Assembly: GCF_000773975.1 (NCBI RefSeq)
Contig: NZ_JRUQ01000040.1
Span: forward strand, 62,001 to 126,000
Length of the DNA: 64,000 nt
DNA from: Erwinia typographi
Lineage (GTDB): Bacteria > Pseudomonadota > Gammaproteobacteria > Enterobacterales > Enterobacteriaceae
Reading direction: 5' to 3'
Part shown: in pieces, positions 1-9,811 of the stretch
How the letters are laid out: each line of letters begins with the position of its first letter
Numbering within the stretch: the first letter of the stretch is position 1
Made by a program: the position numbers and the translations under genes
The notes under the pieces: generated by a model
Database searches by the model: none
The model's input: the letters and a program-made list of their open reading frames with translations, nothing else
Told to the model about the DNA's origin: nothing

Positions 1-1793
1 CCCATGCTGACCTCGAAAGGCCGCTGTCCCCAGGCAAAACCGGCCAGCTCCCGCCAGTCCTCTTCATCAAGGTGCCGATCGCCGACCGGTGCAAGCGCAA
101 GGTTGACTTCAGGAGTCAGGCGCTGTAACCAGGGCCAGTCACGCCGCAGGCGATGCGATCCGCGCCGGGCCAGCGCTTCAGCCTCTTTGCTTAGCGGCAG
201 AATCGCCATCGCCGTATAGCAGCCGCTGCTGGCCTCGCGCTGACTGCCAAAACGCATCAGTTGGAAACCACACTCTTGCCAGAAATGCCACAGCTCCTCC
301 GTGTAGCCAAAACTGACCGAAAGAAAATCCAGCCCCTGCGCAGCGTGCAGGCTTTGCTGCACCATCTGGCGTCCAATCCCCTGACGGCGGCAGTCGGGCG
401 CAATCGCGATGCGGCTAATCCGCCGCGATCGCAGCCGGGCCGCTTCGGGCCAGCCCCCGTGTGCGGCCAGAGACTGCGCGACCAGATTGCCTCTGGGCCG
501 ACGATTCCCTGCCCAGACGGCCTCGGCCAGCCCGGCCGACAGCCCGCCTTCATCAACCAGCCACAGCGCGCCCTGTACCGTTTCACCCTGCGAGGCCAGG
601 CTAAAGTGCATCCCCGGCGCATCCATCATTCGCCGGAGATCCAGCGGCGAGGTGCGATAGTGGGCGCTGGTCAGCAGCCGGTACATGGCTGAAAGCTGCT
701 CGGGGGCCGTCAGCCAGGCGGACTGTTCAGGGAAAGCGTAACGTACAGGGCGTCTATCCCGCTGCGGTTCGGCGTCATCAAACAGCAGCGCCTGATTGAT
801 AAAATGCTCCAGCGGATCCTGCGCCGACCAGCGCAGCGGCCGATCCAGCCTCAGGAGTGTGACCTGGGGCAGGCTGGCGCAGAACTTGAGCATAAAACCG
901 CGTCCCGTTCCCTCGTAACCTTGCAGCGTCGAGGTCAGCAGCGTGCGGGGATAGAGCTTCACCAGTCGTTTAAGAAGAGGAGCAGGAATAGCCGCCGCTT
1001 CATCGACCAGCAGCCAGTCAATGCCCTGAGGGCGCTGTTGCGGGCTGAGCGCCAGCAGCCGGTCAGGCGCGATAAACTCAAACGCTTCTCCGGCGAATTC
1101 AGCCAGCACATCCGTCGCCACTTTGGCCGGAGCGGCGATCAGACAGCGTCCCGGCCAGCGAGCGGCCAGCAGCCCAGCCAGCGCGGATTTCCCCCTGCCT
1201 CGCGCGGCGATCAGCACCGAGATCCCCGGTTCGCTGTCCAGCAGGCTGTTCAGCACCTGCTGTTGCTGACGGGTATCGTCAGGCCGCCAGGCTGGCTGGC
1301 AGGGAAGAGGAGGAAGCGTAAAAGGCTGATGCTGTCGCAGCAGGGCAATCTGCCCGTCCTGTTCGATCAGCCGCTGAAAACGCCGGATAAAATGCGGGGA
1401 AGGAATCGGTGAGGCTTGCTCGCTCCAGCGCAGCGAATCGGTATCTGGCAGCGTAGCCCAGCGCGACCACTCAGGCACCAACACAAGCAGCCAGCTACCG
1501 GCCTTTAAGGTACCGGAGAGCGCGGCAAGCGCTTCGGCATGAAAACCAGCGCGGGCGTCAAATACCGCGTGGAGGAACTCGCGCCCCAGCAGCGTTCTCG
1601 CCGCCTGGGGCGCGCAGTGTAGCGGACTGTGCGGCGCGTCGCCAAGCCACATCCAGTCGCCCGGCAGCCAGGCCATCCACTGCCCGGCCTGACGTTCGCA
1701 CCATTCCGCATCGCCGCTGATGACCAGAATTTGCCGCAGCCCCTGCTGCCTGAGCGCTTCGGTAAAGTTCAGGGCGGCTTCAATCTCCGCCAC
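1..1793 (-). CDS. tmcA: tRNA(Met) cytidine acetyltransferase TmcA (partial)
   Basis: TmcA makes N4-acetylcytidine at the wobble base of elongator tRNA-Met, using acetyl-CoA and ATP. About 597 codons are present; the C-terminal end runs off the left edge (the E. coli protein has about 670 residues). Visible parts are an N-terminal DUF1726-like region, a helicase-type ATPase with a Walker A (RGRGKSAL, near residue 198) and the DEAAAIPAP motif, and a GNAT acetyltransferase region with the CYTAMAILPLS stretch close to the edge. The start is GTG at 1793, read MAEIEAALNFTEAL. It lies 2 nt after the ypfJ stop, so the two genes are probably cotranscribed. Identity rests on near-continuous agreement with E. 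coli TmcA. Confidence 0.95.
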   Translation of the reverse strand, partial: MAEIEAALNFTEALRQQGLRQILVISGDAEWCERQAGQWMAWLPGDWMWLGDAPHSPLHCAPQAARTLLGREFLHAVFDARAGFHAEALAALSGTLKAGSWLLVLVPEWSRWATLPDTDSLRWSEQASPIPSPHFIRRFQRLIEQDGQIALLRQHQPFTLPPLPCQPAWRPDDTRQQQQVLNSLLDSEPGISVLIAARGRGKSALAGLLAARWPGRCLIAAPAKVATDVLAEFAGEAFEFIAPDRLLALSPQQRPQGIDWLLVDEAAAIPAPLLKRLVKLYPRTLLTSTLQGYEGTGRGFMLKFCASLPQVTLLRLDRPLRWSAQDPLEHFINQALLFDDAEPQRDRRPVRYAFPEQSAWLTAPEQLSAMYRLLTSAHYRTSPLDLRRMMDAPGMHFSLASQGETVQGALWLVDEGGLSAGLAEAVWAGNRRPRGNLVAQSLAAHGGWPEAARLRSRRISRIAIAPDCRRQGIGRQMVQQSLHAAQGLDFLSVSFGYTEELWHFWQECGFQLMRFGSQREASSGCYTAMAILPLSKEAEALARRGSHRLRRDWPWLQRLTPEVNLALAPVGDRHLDEEDWRELAGFAWGQRPFEVSM

Positions 1794-1795
1794 GA

Positions 1796-2659
1796 TCAGC
1801 CGCTAAACGTATCGCACTGGCCCGGATTACCGCCATCAAACCCTTTTTTAAACCAGCTGTAGCGCTGCTGAGAGGTGCCGTGGGTAAAGCTGTCCGGCAC
1901 CACTCTGCCCTGCCCGCGCTGCTGAAGACGGTCATCGCCAATCGCTTCTGCGGCGTTGAGCGCCTCCTGCAAATCGCCCGGCTCAAGCACATTTTCCTTC
2001 TGCATGTAGTAGCCCCATACGCCGGCAAAGCAGTCGGCCTGAAGCTCCATTTTCACTGAGAGCTGGTTGACCTGAGTCTGGCTTGCCCCCTGCTGCAGCT
2101 GGCGAATTTTTTGCTCAATGCCCAGCAGATGCTGCACATGGTGACCGACCTCATGGGCAATAACGTAGCCCTGAGCGAAATCGCCATCCGCTCCAAGTTT
2201 GTTTTTCATCTCATCGTAGAAAGAGAGGTCGATATACACCGTGGAGTCTGCCGGGCAGTAGAAAGGCCCCATTACCGACTGACCGGTACCACAGCCGGTG
2301 CGCGTGGAACCGCGATACATCACCAGCTTAGGCGGAGTGTAGGTTTTGCCCATTTTCTGGAAAAGCTGCTGCCAGGTATCTTCCGTCGTCGCCAGCATCA
2401 CCGAGGTGAATTTAGCCGCTTCATCCTGCTGAGGATTGATGCTCTGGCGCTGCTGCGGGGCAGTCTGGGAAACAGATGAAGACTCACCGGTCAGCAGCGG
2501 ACTGAGGTCGTAGCCATAGTACCCGGCGACCACCACCACAATCAGCAAAATGATGCCGCCTTTGCCCCGTGGGATGCGCATTCCTCCGCTGCCCATTGAG
2601 CCTGATTCACTACGGCGATCGTCCACGTTATCGCTTTCACGGCGCCCTTGCCAACGCAT
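1796..2659 (-). CDS. ypfJ: YpfJ, neutral zinc metallopeptidase family membrane protein
   Basis: This is a 287-residue member of the putative neutral zinc metallopeptidase family (YpfJ/KPN_02809). An arginine- and serine-rich N-terminus is followed by one membrane segment (about residues 34-50). The outside domain carries an HEVGH motif (H169, E170, H173), the usual zinc site. A downstream stretch reading [10 protein letters not shown] probably supplies the third ligand. The ATG at 2659 has a GAGAGG ribosome site. It lies just upstream of tmcA in the same operon, as in E. coli. The in vivo substrate is not known; protease activity is inferred from the motif. Confidence 0.93.
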   Translation of the reverse strand: MRWQGRRESDNVDDRRSESGSMGSGGMRIPRGKGGIILLIVVVVAGYYGYDLSPLLTGESSSVSQTAPQQRQSINPQQDEAAKFTSVMLATTEDTWQQLFQKMGKTYTPPKLVMYRGSTRTGCGTGQSVMGPFYCPADSTVYIDLSFYDEMKNKLGADGDFAQGYVIAHEVGHHVQHLLGIEQKIRQLQQGASQTQVNQLSVKMELQADCFAGVWGYYMQKENVLEPGDLQEALNAAEAIGDDRLQQRGQGRVVPDSFTHGTSQQRYSWFKKGFDGGNPGQCDTFSG

Positions 2660-2797
2660 AAATTACCTCTCGTTATAAACACTTCGCGACTGATGTCATG
2701 ATTTTAGTCGTCCATCAACGCTAACACCAGCGTAAAGGGCATAACCAGGCATTTGGCTTAAGGACTGAGAGAAAAAGAGAAAGATTGGGGAGGGAAA

Positions 2798-2820
2798 ACG
2801 CTGCGGCAGATTAGCCGCAG
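2798..2820 (-). terminator. Rho-independent terminator after purC
   Basis: A 7-bp stem (CTGCGGC/GCCGCAG, loop of 6) lies 10 nt after the purC stop. On the minus strand it is followed by CGTTTT. It separates purC from ypfJ. Confidence 0.7.
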
Positions 2821-2829
2821 CCGCGTAAC

Positions 2830-3543
2830 TTAGTCCAGCTTGACGCCAAGACGGTTAGCCACTTCTTCATAGGCTTCGATCAGGCCGCCCAGGCTCTGGC
2901 GGTAACGATCTTTGTCCATTTTTTCCAGCGTGTTTTTATCCCACAGGCGAGCGCCGTCCGGGGAGAACTCGTCGCCCAGCACCACTTCACCCTTGAACAG
3001 GCCGAACTCCAGCTTGAAGTCGACAAGGATCAGTCCGGCGTCGGCGAACAGCTTGCTCAGCACCTCGTTGGCCTTGTAGGTCAGTTCGCGCATCCGCGCC
3101 AGGTTCTCTTTGTTTACCCAGCCAAAGGTTTCACAGTAGGATTCGTTCACCATCGGATCGTGTTTGGCATCGTCCTTAAGGAACAGGTCAAACAGCGGCG
3201 GGTTGAGGATCAGCCCCTCCTCCACGCCAAGACGCTTCACCAGCGAGCCTGCCGCACGGTTACGCACCACGCACTCAACCGGCACCATATCCAGCTTTTT
3301 CACCAGCGCTTCGTTATCGGACAGCAGGGCTTCCATCTGGGTTGGGATACCCGCCTCCTGCAGTTTGGTCATAATGAAATAATTAAACTTGTTGTTAATC
3401 ATTCCTTTGCGATCGAACTGTTCGATACGCTCACCGTCCAGTGCTGACGTATCGTTGCGGAATTCGAGTATCAGCAGATCCGGGTTTTCGGTGCTGTAAA
3501 CGGTTTTCGCTTTGCCGCGATACAACTCAGCTTGCTTTTGCAT
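2830..3543 (-). CDS. purC: Phosphoribosylaminoimidazole-succinocarboxamide synthase PurC
   Basis: PurC (SAICAR synthetase) joins CAIR and aspartate with ATP in purine synthesis. The protein has 237 residues, the E. coli length, starting [17 protein letters not shown] chose the ATG at 3543 because a GGAG site lies about 9 nt upstream; a TTG five codons earlier overlaps that site. Family signatures seen include LEFRNDTSA and [11 protein letters not shown]. The gene is flanked by its own terminator and by a PurR-like operator at 3616-3631, so it is probably transcribed separately from dapA-bamC. Confidence 0.98.
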   Translation of the reverse strand: MQKQAELYRGKAKTVYSTENPDLLILEFRNDTSALDGERIEQFDRKGMINNKFNYFIMTKLQEAGIPTQMEALLSDNEALVKKLDMVPVECVVRNRAAGSLVKRLGVEEGLILNPPLFDLFLKDDAKHDPMVNESYCETFGWVNKENLARMRELTYKANEVLSKLFADAGLILVDFKLEFGLFKGEVVLGDEFSPDGARLWDKNTLEKMDKDRYRQSLGGLIEAYEEVANRLGVKLD

Positions 3544-3615
3544 CTTGTTTAACTCCAAAAATAAAACGGAAAAAAGTGGGCCCTGACCAGTTTATTCTCT
3601 GTGGCGAAAAAATCG

Positions 3616-3631
3616 AAGCAATCGTTTACGT
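3616..3631. promoter_or_regulatory. PurR operator of purC
   Basis: On the minus strand the 16-mer reads ACGTAAACGATTGCTT. It matches the PurR consensus ACGCAAACGTTTGCGT at 13 of 16 positions and lies about 73 bp upstream of the purC start. PurR control of purC is established in E. coli; binding here is inferred. Confidence 0.75.
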
Positions 3632-3640
3632 ACAGAGGAA

Positions 3641-3665
3641 TAAAAAAGGCCGGAAGGTTCCGGCC
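3641..3665 (-). terminator. Rho-independent terminator after bamC
   Basis: The minus strand reads GGCCGGAACCTTCCGGCC followed by TTTTTT, 11 nt after the bamC stop. It ends the dapA-bamC transcript before purC. Confidence 0.9.
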
Positions 3666-3676
3666 TGAGTGAAGAT

Positions 3677-4711
3677 TTACTTGCTGAGGGCGGCCTGGAA
3701 CACCGCGACCAGCGCGTCGTTTTGCGACTGGGTCAGCGTGTGGCCTTTAGGATCGAGGAACTGCAGGCTGCTGCGGTTATCCAGATCGCCGACCTGAAGC
3801 TTATAATCGCCGTTGGTCAGACCCGGATCTTTCGCACCCAGCTGGTCCCACTCATCGCTGTCGAGCGCCTTGTAGGTCACGCTCAGACTGCCCTGAGAGC
3901 GGTTGGTATCGGTCACCTTCATGCCCACGCGTTGCAGTGCCGCTGGCAGACGTTCCCAGACGGTATTGTACGGTGCGCGAAGGATCAGATCCGGCAGGCC
4001 GGTATCATCTGCGCCGCTCTGTACATCAATCTGCGTCGAGCTGCGTTTGGCGGCGGCATTCTCGCGAGAAGTTTCATTTTGATCCAGCCCGCTGCTCAGC
4101 TCGTTCAGCATCTGCGCGGTATAGCGCTGCTGCTGGACCGGAGAATTGATGACCTTGCCTTCCTGCTGTAGCTCCAGCAGTTTAACCGACAGCGCCTGCT
4201 GATAGCCCTGCTGCTGCACGGCGATCTGGTAGCGTCCGCGATACTGATGATCTTCATCAGCCCGGTTCCACTGCACCCAGTCGGTGTTCAGCGTCTGGTT
4301 GGCGTCGGTGCGGCTGGCGATGGGGTAATTCTTCGCCTGCACAACGTCAACCACCTGAGGCCACAGTGAGCCGGAGCTGGCGTTTTCCAACAGCAGTACG
4401 CCTGAATTACCGGCAAACTGAGTGCGGGTGCCGTTCATCAACGCCAGCGGCTGGGCCGGTGGACGAATGTCCAGCTGCTTGCCGATGGCGCCGGTGCTGC
4501 TGGCGGGAGGAATATCAAAGTCGCCATTCTGCAGCGGCATAACCATGCCTGCCGGTGCGTGCAGATCGCTTACGTCAGCCGCTTTCAGATAAGATTCATC
4601 GCCGCTGACCTGGCGCTTGTAACGCTGATCGCTGGAACATGCTGCCAGCAGCATCACCAAAGAAAGCCCTACCACTTTTGCTACCGTGGACTTTTGTACT
4701 GAATAAGCCAT
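3677..4711 (-). CDS. bamC: Outer membrane assembly lipoprotein BamC
   Basis: BamC is a lipoprotein of the BAM complex, which folds beta-barrel proteins into the outer membrane. The 344 residues begin with a signal peptide and a lipobox LLAAC, followed by [17 protein letters not shown], the BamD-binding unstructured stretch of the family. Two helix-grip domains make up the rest, as in E. coli BamC (344 residues). The ATG at 4711 follows a GGGAG site. It lies 15 nt after dapA in the same operon, the E. coli arrangement. Confidence 0.97.
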   Translation of the reverse strand: MAYSVQKSTVAKVVGLSLVMLLAACSSDQRYKRQVSGDESYLKAADVSDLHAPAGMVMPLQNGDFDIPPASSTGAIGKQLDIRPPAQPLALMNGTRTQFAGNSGVLLLENASSGSLWPQVVDVVQAKNYPIASRTDANQTLNTDWVQWNRADEDHQYRGRYQIAVQQQGYQQALSVKLLELQQEGKVINSPVQQQRYTAQMLNELSSGLDQNETSRENAAAKRSSTQIDVQSGADDTGLPDLILRAPYNTVWERLPAALQRVGMKVTDTNRSQGSLSVTYKALDSDEWDQLGAKDPGLTNGDYKLQVGDLDNRSSLQFLDPKGHTLTQSQNDALVAVFQAALSK

Positions 4712-4726
4712 TAAAACTCCCTAAAT

Positions 4727-5605
4727 TTACAGCAGACCTGCGCTTTTCAGTGCCTGCTCAACAACCGGACGACCGGCATCAGTCATCGGCGTCATCGGCA
4801 GACGCAGCGTGTCGGTTGCAATTAATCCTAACTGCTTAGCAGCCCATTTAACCGGGACAGGATTAGGCTCAATAAATAGCTTCTGATGCAGGTGCATCAG
4901 GCGCTGATTAAGGCGTCGCGCTTCGGCAAAGTTGCCCTGGCTGGCCAGTTTGCACAGCTCCGCCATTTCGCGCGCGGCAACGTTTGCCGTCACAGAGATT
5001 ACGCCCTGTCCGCCCAGCTGCATGAAGTCGAGGCAGGTGGCATCATCGCCGCTGACCAGGATGAAATCTTCATCAACCAGCTCTTGGATCTGACTAACCC
5101 GCGATAAGTTCCCGGTAGCCTCTTTGATTCCGATAATATTTTTTAATTTCGCCAGCCGGCCGACCGTTTCCGGCAGCATATCGCAACCGGTACGCGACGG
5201 CACGTTATACAGCATCTGCGGCAAATCGGTGCTTTCCGCAATCGCTTTAAAATGCTGATACAACCCTTCCTGGGTGGGACGGTTATAGTAAGGCGTCACG
5301 GTCAGGCAGCCTACCACGCCGCTTTTTTCAAAGCGTTTGGTCAGCGCAATCCCTTCAGCGGTGGCATTGGCGCCGGTTCCGGCAATCACCGGAATGCGGC
5401 CGTCCGCCAGCTCCAGCGTCATCATCACCACATCGCCATGTTCTTCATGGCTTAGGGTGGCGGATTCACCGGTGGTCCCTACGGAGACGATTGCCGCGGT
5501 TCCGCTGGCAACATGATAATCAATCAGTTTTTTTAAACTCGCCCGGCAGACATGCCCTTTGTCATCCATCGGCGTAACGAGTGCAACAATACTTCCCGTG
5601 AACAT
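4727..5605 (-). CDS. dapA: 4-hydroxy-tetrahydrodipicolinate synthase DapA
   Basis: DapA condenses pyruvate with aspartate semialdehyde, the first step of the diaminopimelate/lysine branch. The 292 residues begin [17 protein letters not shown], matching E. coli in length and sequence. The Schiff-base lysine lies in the segment GIKEATGNL, and [10 protein letters not shown] and [10 protein letters not shown] are also present. I took the ATG at 5605 because a GGAGG site lies 8 nt upstream. A longer in-frame start six codons earlier would destroy that site. It is the first gene of dapA-bamC, divergent from gcvR. Confidence 0.98.
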   Translation of the reverse strand: MFTGSIVALVTPMDDKGHVCRASLKKLIDYHVASGTAAIVSVGTTGESATLSHEEHGDVVMMTLELADGRIPVIAGTGANATAEGIALTKRFEKSGVVGCLTVTPYYNRPTQEGLYQHFKAIAESTDLPQMLYNVPSRTGCDMLPETVGRLAKLKNIIGIKEATGNLSRVSQIQELVDEDFILVSGDDATCLDFMQLGGQGVISVTANVAAREMAELCKLASQGNFAEARRLNQRLMHLHQKLFIEPNPVPVKWAAKQLGLIATDTLRLPMTPMTDAGRPVVEQALKSAGLL

Positions 5606-5762
5606 TTGCCATCCCCTCCACAAACAAGTGCTTCATGGTACGGTTTACGGCACTCTAAAAGCAAGCGGGCAAGCCCTCCAGACCCTTGGCAGCGGGTATT
5701 TTTTATGTTTACCTTAGGCTCATCACAATTGCTAATCACCATGACGGACAGGAAGCATCATT

Positions 5763-6356
5763 TTGCCGCAGTCACAGCAACATCATCTGGTTATCACCGC
5801 GCTGGGGGTTGACCGCCCGGGCATAGTTAACACTATCACCCGCCACGTCAGCAGCTGCGGTTGCAATATCGAAGATAGCCGTCTGGCTCTGCTGGGTGAG
5901 GAATTCAGCTTTATCATGCTGCTTTCCGGCAGTTGGAACGCGATTACGCTGATTGAATCAACGCTGCCTTTAAAAGGCGCGGAGCTGGAGCTGTTGATAG
6001 TAATGAAGCGCACCACCTTCCGTGAACGCCCGCCAATGCCCGCCACGGTCTGGGTTCAGGTGGAGGTGAAAGACTCGCCGCACATTATTGAACGCTTCAC
6101 CGATCTGTTTGATTCGCATCAGATGAATATTGCCGAGCTGGTCTCACGCACCCAGCCCGCACAAGAAAATCGGCCGCCGTTACTCTATATTCAAATTACC
6201 GCCCACAGTCCGGCCAGTCAGGATGCCTCATTTATTGAGCAGGCATTTAACCGACTATGTACAGAATTGCAGGCACAGGGCACTATTAACGTCGTCCAGT
6301 ATCCACAGCATGATGAAAAAATGGAGAGTAGTGATGAATCCACTGAAAGCCGGTGA
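5763..6356 (+). CDS. gcvR: Glycine cleavage system transcriptional repressor GcvR
   Basis: GcvR is a tandem-ACT protein that binds GcvA and represses the gcvTHP glycine cleavage operon when glycine is low. The 197 residues contain the N-terminal ACT stretch VITALGVDRPGIVNTITRHV and a second ACT unit around residues 95-180. Translation most likely starts at TTG 5763, because AGGAAG lies 6 nt upstream and the homology starts there. The end overlaps bcp by 23 nt, indicating translational coupling as in E. coli. Confidence 0.94.
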   Translation: MPQSQQHHLVITALGVDRPGIVNTITRHVSSCGCNIEDSRLALLGEEFSFIMLLSGSWNAITLIESTLPLKGAELELLIVMKRTTFRERPPMPATVWVQVEVKDSPHIIERFTDLFDSHQMNIAELVSRTQPAQENRPPLLYIQITAHSPASQDASFIEQAFNRLCTELQAQGTINVVQYPQHDEKMESSDESTESR

Positions 6357-6801
6357 TACCGCACCGAAATTTAGCTTGCCCGATCAGGATGGCGAACAAG
6401 TAAATTTGACCGACTTCCAGGGACAGCGCGTTCTGGTGTATTTCTACCCGAAGGCGATGACGCCTGGCTGCACCGTACAGGCTTGTGGCCTGCGCGACAG
6501 CATGGATGAGCTGAAAAGCGCTGGCGTTGATGTCTTAGGCATCAGCACCGACAAGCCGGAAAAACTGTCGCGATTTATTGAGAAGGAGCTGCTGAACTTC
6601 ACGCTGCTGTCTGATGAAGATCATCAGGTCTGCGAGCAGTTTGGCATCTGGGGAGAAAAGTCGTTTATGGGCAAAACCTATGACGGTATTCACAGAGTCA
6701 GCTTCCTGATTGGCACGGATGGCAAGGTCGAGAAGGTCTTTGATGACTTTAAAACCTCCAACCACCACGATATCGTGATGGAATACCTGAAGTCAGCCTG
6801 A
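6334..6801 (+). CDS. bcp: Thioredoxin-dependent peroxiredoxin Bcp
   Basis: Bcp is an atypical two-cysteine peroxiredoxin that reduces hydrogen and organic peroxides with thioredoxin. The 155 residues start MNPLKAGDTAPKFSL. The active site TPGCTVQACGLRD holds the peroxidatic Cys and a resolving Cys five residues later. The ATG at 6334 has a GGAG site about 7 nt upstream, inside the end of gcvR. A terminator follows. In E. coli the hyf operon follows here; it is absent. Confidence 0.97.
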   Translation: MNPLKAGDTAPKFSLPDQDGEQVNLTDFQGQRVLVYFYPKAMTPGCTVQACGLRDSMDELKSAGVDVLGISTDKPEKLSRFIEKELLNFTLLSDEDHQVCEQFGIWGEKSFMGKTYDGIHRVSFLIGTDGKVEKVFDDFKTSNHHDIVMEYLKSA

Positions 6802-6825
6802 TCGTTCGCTAAGAGACAGTGCCTG

Positions 6826-6853
6826 TGGCGGAACTCTGCTTCCGCCATTTTTG
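6826..6853 (+). terminator. Rho-independent terminator after bcp
   Basis: An 8-bp stem TGGCGGAA/TTCCGCCA with a 6-nt loop is followed by TTTTTG. It ends gcvR-bcp before the convergent perM. Confidence 0.88.
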
Positions 6854-6867
6854 TTATTCGCCTTCGG

Positions 6868-7941
6868 CTACTTCAGCTTGTGCTGTTCCAGATTCAGCTC
6901 GTCCGGCCAGGCGTGCACCACCGCTTTGACCAGCGTAGCCAGCGGAATAGCAAAGAACACGCCCCAGAAGCCCCACAGTCCGCCAAAAATCACCACCGAC
7001 AGCATGATCACCAGCGGATGAAGGTTTACCGCTTCGGAGAACAGTACCGGCACCAGAATATTGCCGTCCAGCGCCTGAATAACCAGGTAGACGATGATCA
7101 TCGTCCAGAAGTCGCTGCCGAGCCCCCACTGCGCCAGGCCCACGCCAACCACCGGGAGGGTCACCGCCAGCGCGCCGACGTAGGGGATCAGCACCGAGAA
7201 GCCCACCAGCACCGCCAGCAGCAGCGAGTAGTTCATACCGATGGCGAGGAAGCCAACCCAGCTGGCAATCCCCACCACCACCATCTCCAGCACTTTTCCG
7301 CGAATATAGTTGGAGACCTGCTGGTTCATCTCTTGCCACACCTGCCCGGCCAGGCCACGATTACGCGGCAGAACCCGGCTGATGGCCGCCAGCATCTGCT
7401 CTTTATCCTTCAGCAGGAAAAAGACCATCAGCGGCACCAGCACCAGATAGATAGCCAGCGTCATAATCCCCATCAGCGAGGCCAGCGAGTATTTCACCAA
7501 CTGATCGCCCATGCCGCTCAGGCGGCTACGCAGATTTTCCACCACGATATCCACAATCCCCACGTCCATCAGGGTCGGAAAGCGCTCCGGCAGGCGGGTC
7601 GCGTACTGATAGAGGTTATTGAGCATAGTGGGCATTTCGTGGGCCAGATTGATCCCCTGCTGCCACGCGACGGGCGCTACCACCAGCACCAATACCAGCA
7701 GTAAAGAGGCAAAAATAATCAGCACAATGGTGGTCGCCCAGGTTCGTGAGCAGCCGAGACGCTCCAGGCGTACGGTTGGCCACTCCAGCAGATACGCCAC
7801 CACCAACGCGACCAGCAGCGGCGCCAGCAGTCCATTAAAGAAAAACAGAATGCAGAACGCGGCGATCAGAATGGCCAGTAGCGCAATCGCCTGCGGATCG
7901 CTGAAGCGGCGGCGATACCACTGTATTAAGAGGTCCAGCAT
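6868..7941 (-). CDS. perM: AI-2E family transporter PerM
   Basis: PerM (YfgO) is an inner-membrane protein of the AI-2E transporter superfamily. It has 357 residues with seven to eight hydrophobic segments. The family features seen are FFLLKDKEQML, NYIRGKVLEM and the C-terminal VIFGGLWGFWGVFFAIPLA. The start MLDLLIQWYRRRFSDPQAI matches E. coli closely. An AAGGA site lies 9 nt before the ATG. The transported substrate of PerM is not established. In E. coli bepA is adjacent; here about 9.6 kb of other DNA intervenes. Confidence 0.94.
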   Translation of the reverse strand: MLDLLIQWYRRRFSDPQAIALLAILIAAFCILFFFNGLLAPLLVALVVAYLLEWPTVRLERLGCSRTWATTIVLIIFASLLLVLVLVVAPVAWQQGINLAHEMPTMLNNLYQYATRLPERFPTLMDVGIVDIVVENLRSRLSGMGDQLVKYSLASLMGIMTLAIYLVLVPLMVFFLLKDKEQMLAAISRVLPRNRGLAGQVWQEMNQQVSNYIRGKVLEMVVVGIASWVGFLAIGMNYSLLLAVLVGFSVLIPYVGALAVTLPVVGVGLAQWGLGSDFWTMIIVYLVIQALDGNILVPVLFSEAVNLHPLVIMLSVVIFGGLWGFWGVFFAIPLATLVKAVVHAWPDELNLEQHKLK

Positions 7942-8001
7942 GGGAAACGTCCTTGCTTGCGGAGGGGGAAACAGTTTACCTGAAAGGGTGTGGTGCTGTC
8001 G

Positions 8002-8041
8002 CGTTGCTCTCCGGGTAACGCATTCTGCCCGGAGAGCAACG
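8002..8041. repeat. Perfect 14-bp inverted repeat between the GGDEF gene and perM
   Basis: Arms CGTTGCTCTCCGGG and CCCGGAGAGCAACG are separated by 12 nt. The hairpin starts 3 nt beyond the stop of the GGDEF gene and has no T-tract on either strand. It could be a 3'-end stabiliser or a weak terminator. Confidence 0.85.
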
Positions 8042-8043
8042 GA

Positions 8044-9651
8044 TTAACCGAGATGACGATGCGGCTGTAGCGATTCGTCGTCGTCCGGCAGGCAGGACAC
8101 TACGCGATTACGACCGGCGTTTTTCGCCTGATAAAGCGCATCGTCTGCCAGCTTGAAGACCCTGTCCATCGGCATATCGTCGGCCGACCAGAAGGCCACG
8201 CCGATCGAAATCGAAATATGGCTGACCACGGGCAGCTCCTGCTGCTCGATTTTCTTCCGCACCCGCTCAGCGATCGCCATCGCCATCTCGCGGTCGGCGC
8301 CCGGCAGGATCATCAGAAACTCCTCGCCGCCGTTGCGGCATACCACATCGGTCTGCCGCGAGCTTTTCCTCAGCTCTTGCGCCACGCTTTTGATCACGCT
8401 GTCGCCCACGTCGTGGCCCCAGCTATCGTTCACTTGCTTGAAGTGGTCAATATCCAGAGCCAGCACCGCGAAGGGCTGCCGCGTAGCGAGAAAATACTCC
8501 AGCACTGCATTCAGACCGCGACGGTTAAGCAGCTCCGTCATCGGATCGGTCTGCACCTCAGACTTCAGGCGGCCGATTTTATCCTGCAACAGACCAATCC
8601 CTGCCAGCATGGCACGTTTGATTTGCGCCGCCTCATAATACCAGGAGCGAATGCCTCTGATATCCTTCGAAACGCCCGGCGCATCCATCTGGCTGGCTTT
8701 GCGGGCCAGTTGCCACAGCGGTAAAGCGATCAGGCGGGCCAGTATCCAGGCGCACATCAGCGTGAGCAGCGCAAACGGCACCGAATGCTGTAGCACCTTC
8801 AGCAGCAAACTGTTCAGCGGCTCAAGAGTGGTCTGGGTAGGCTTCATCGCCACAATCATCCAGCCCGCCGTGGGAACCGTTGCATAGCCTGCCAGCATCG
8901 ACTCGCCGCTGGCTTTCGGGATCTGCTGATAGCCGTTGCTGTTCTTCTGCCGAACCTCGTCGCCGATCAGCGGTGCGATTTGCTGCCCTACCAGCTTGCC
9001 GTTTTGGTGATACAGCACCCGATTATCGCTATCCACCACGTAGAGCGAAGAGCCGTCGCGGTAAAACTGCTCGCCCAGCAGCTCGTTGAGGATGCTGGTC
9101 TTCTTCAGATAGATGCTGCCGCCGATATAGCCCAAATAGCTGCCGGTTTTCGACCAGATGGGCCAGGAGACGGAGACGATCAGGTTATTGGCCGCCGAGA
9201 TGCCCGGCTTGCCAATCAGCGGTTTGCGTTCGGCTAGCGCCTGGCTAGCGGAATTAGAGGTCAGGCGCACCCCTTTCAGCATTAGCGACTCGGGAGAGAC
9301 CGCTTTGACCCAGCCCTTAGCGTCAACCACCACCACCGAGTTGAAGCTGTTGGTCTGCGTACGCAGGCGTTCAACCTCGCTTTGCAACACCGCATCGTCA
9401 TCCATGCCGTCGCTCAGTATATTTGCGCTGAACGCCAGCTGAGACTGCGCCAGTTGGAAAAACAGTTCGGTGGTGGAAGCCAGTTTCGTGGCGTAAACGC
9501 GGTTAAATTCCAGCGTATTATTGATCAGGACTTCGCGCTGGACTCGCCAGGTGGCGTACAGGGAGTTAGCCAGCGTAATCACAATGCTGGCCACGGCTAA
9601 GAGTGTAATAAGCGTGCGTAAGTCCGTCTTGGGGCGAGCCAGCCTCAACAT
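8044..9651 (-). CDS. Membrane-anchored diguanylate cyclase (dCache-GGDEF)
   Basis: The 535-residue protein has an N-terminal membrane helix (about 15-35), a periplasmic sensor region of the double-Cache type (about 40-275), a second helix (about 285-310), a short linker and a C-terminal GGDEF domain. The active site reads GGEEF (near residue 437), an accepted catalytic variant. An RxxD inhibitory site (RQTD) lies five residues before it, so product inhibition is likely. The family makes cyclic di-GMP from two GTP. The ligand of the sensor cannot be told. The ATG follows GAGGTGAG. The gene is monocistronic and not part of the E. coli order; no specific name is justified. Confidence 0.9.
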   Translation of the reverse strand: MLRLARPKTDLRTLITLLAVASIVITLANSLYATWRVQREVLINNTLEFNRVYATKLASTTELFFQLAQSQLAFSANILSDGMDDDAVLQSEVERLRTQTNSFNSVVVVDAKGWVKAVSPESLMLKGVRLTSNSASQALAERKPLIGKPGISAANNLIVSVSWPIWSKTGSYLGYIGGSIYLKKTSILNELLGEQFYRDGSSLYVVDSDNRVLYHQNGKLVGQQIAPLIGDEVRQKNSNGYQQIPKASGESMLAGYATVPTAGWMIVAMKPTQTTLEPLNSLLLKVLQHSVPFALLTLMCAWILARLIALPLWQLARKASQMDAPGVSKDIRGIRSWYYEAAQIKRAMLAGIGLLQDKIGRLKSEVQTDPMTELLNRRGLNAVLEYFLATRQPFAVLALDIDHFKQVNDSWGHDVGDSVIKSVAQELRKSSRQTDVVCRNGGEEFLMILPGADREMAMAIAERVRKKIEQQELPVVSHISISIGVAFWSADDMPMDRVFKLADDALYQAKNAGRNRVVSCLPDDDESLQPHRHLG

Positions 9652-9811
9652 GAACTCACCTCGGTGAGACGTTTCATAGATATAGCGCCTTGTTATTTTA
9701 TCTGCGCGTTTGATAAGTGCGTTCTATGCCCTGTACAAGCACACGCCAATTGTACACCTCTCGTACGTTTTGGGAATAATTCGACGCGATCTAATCCAAT
9801 AATTATTTGAT

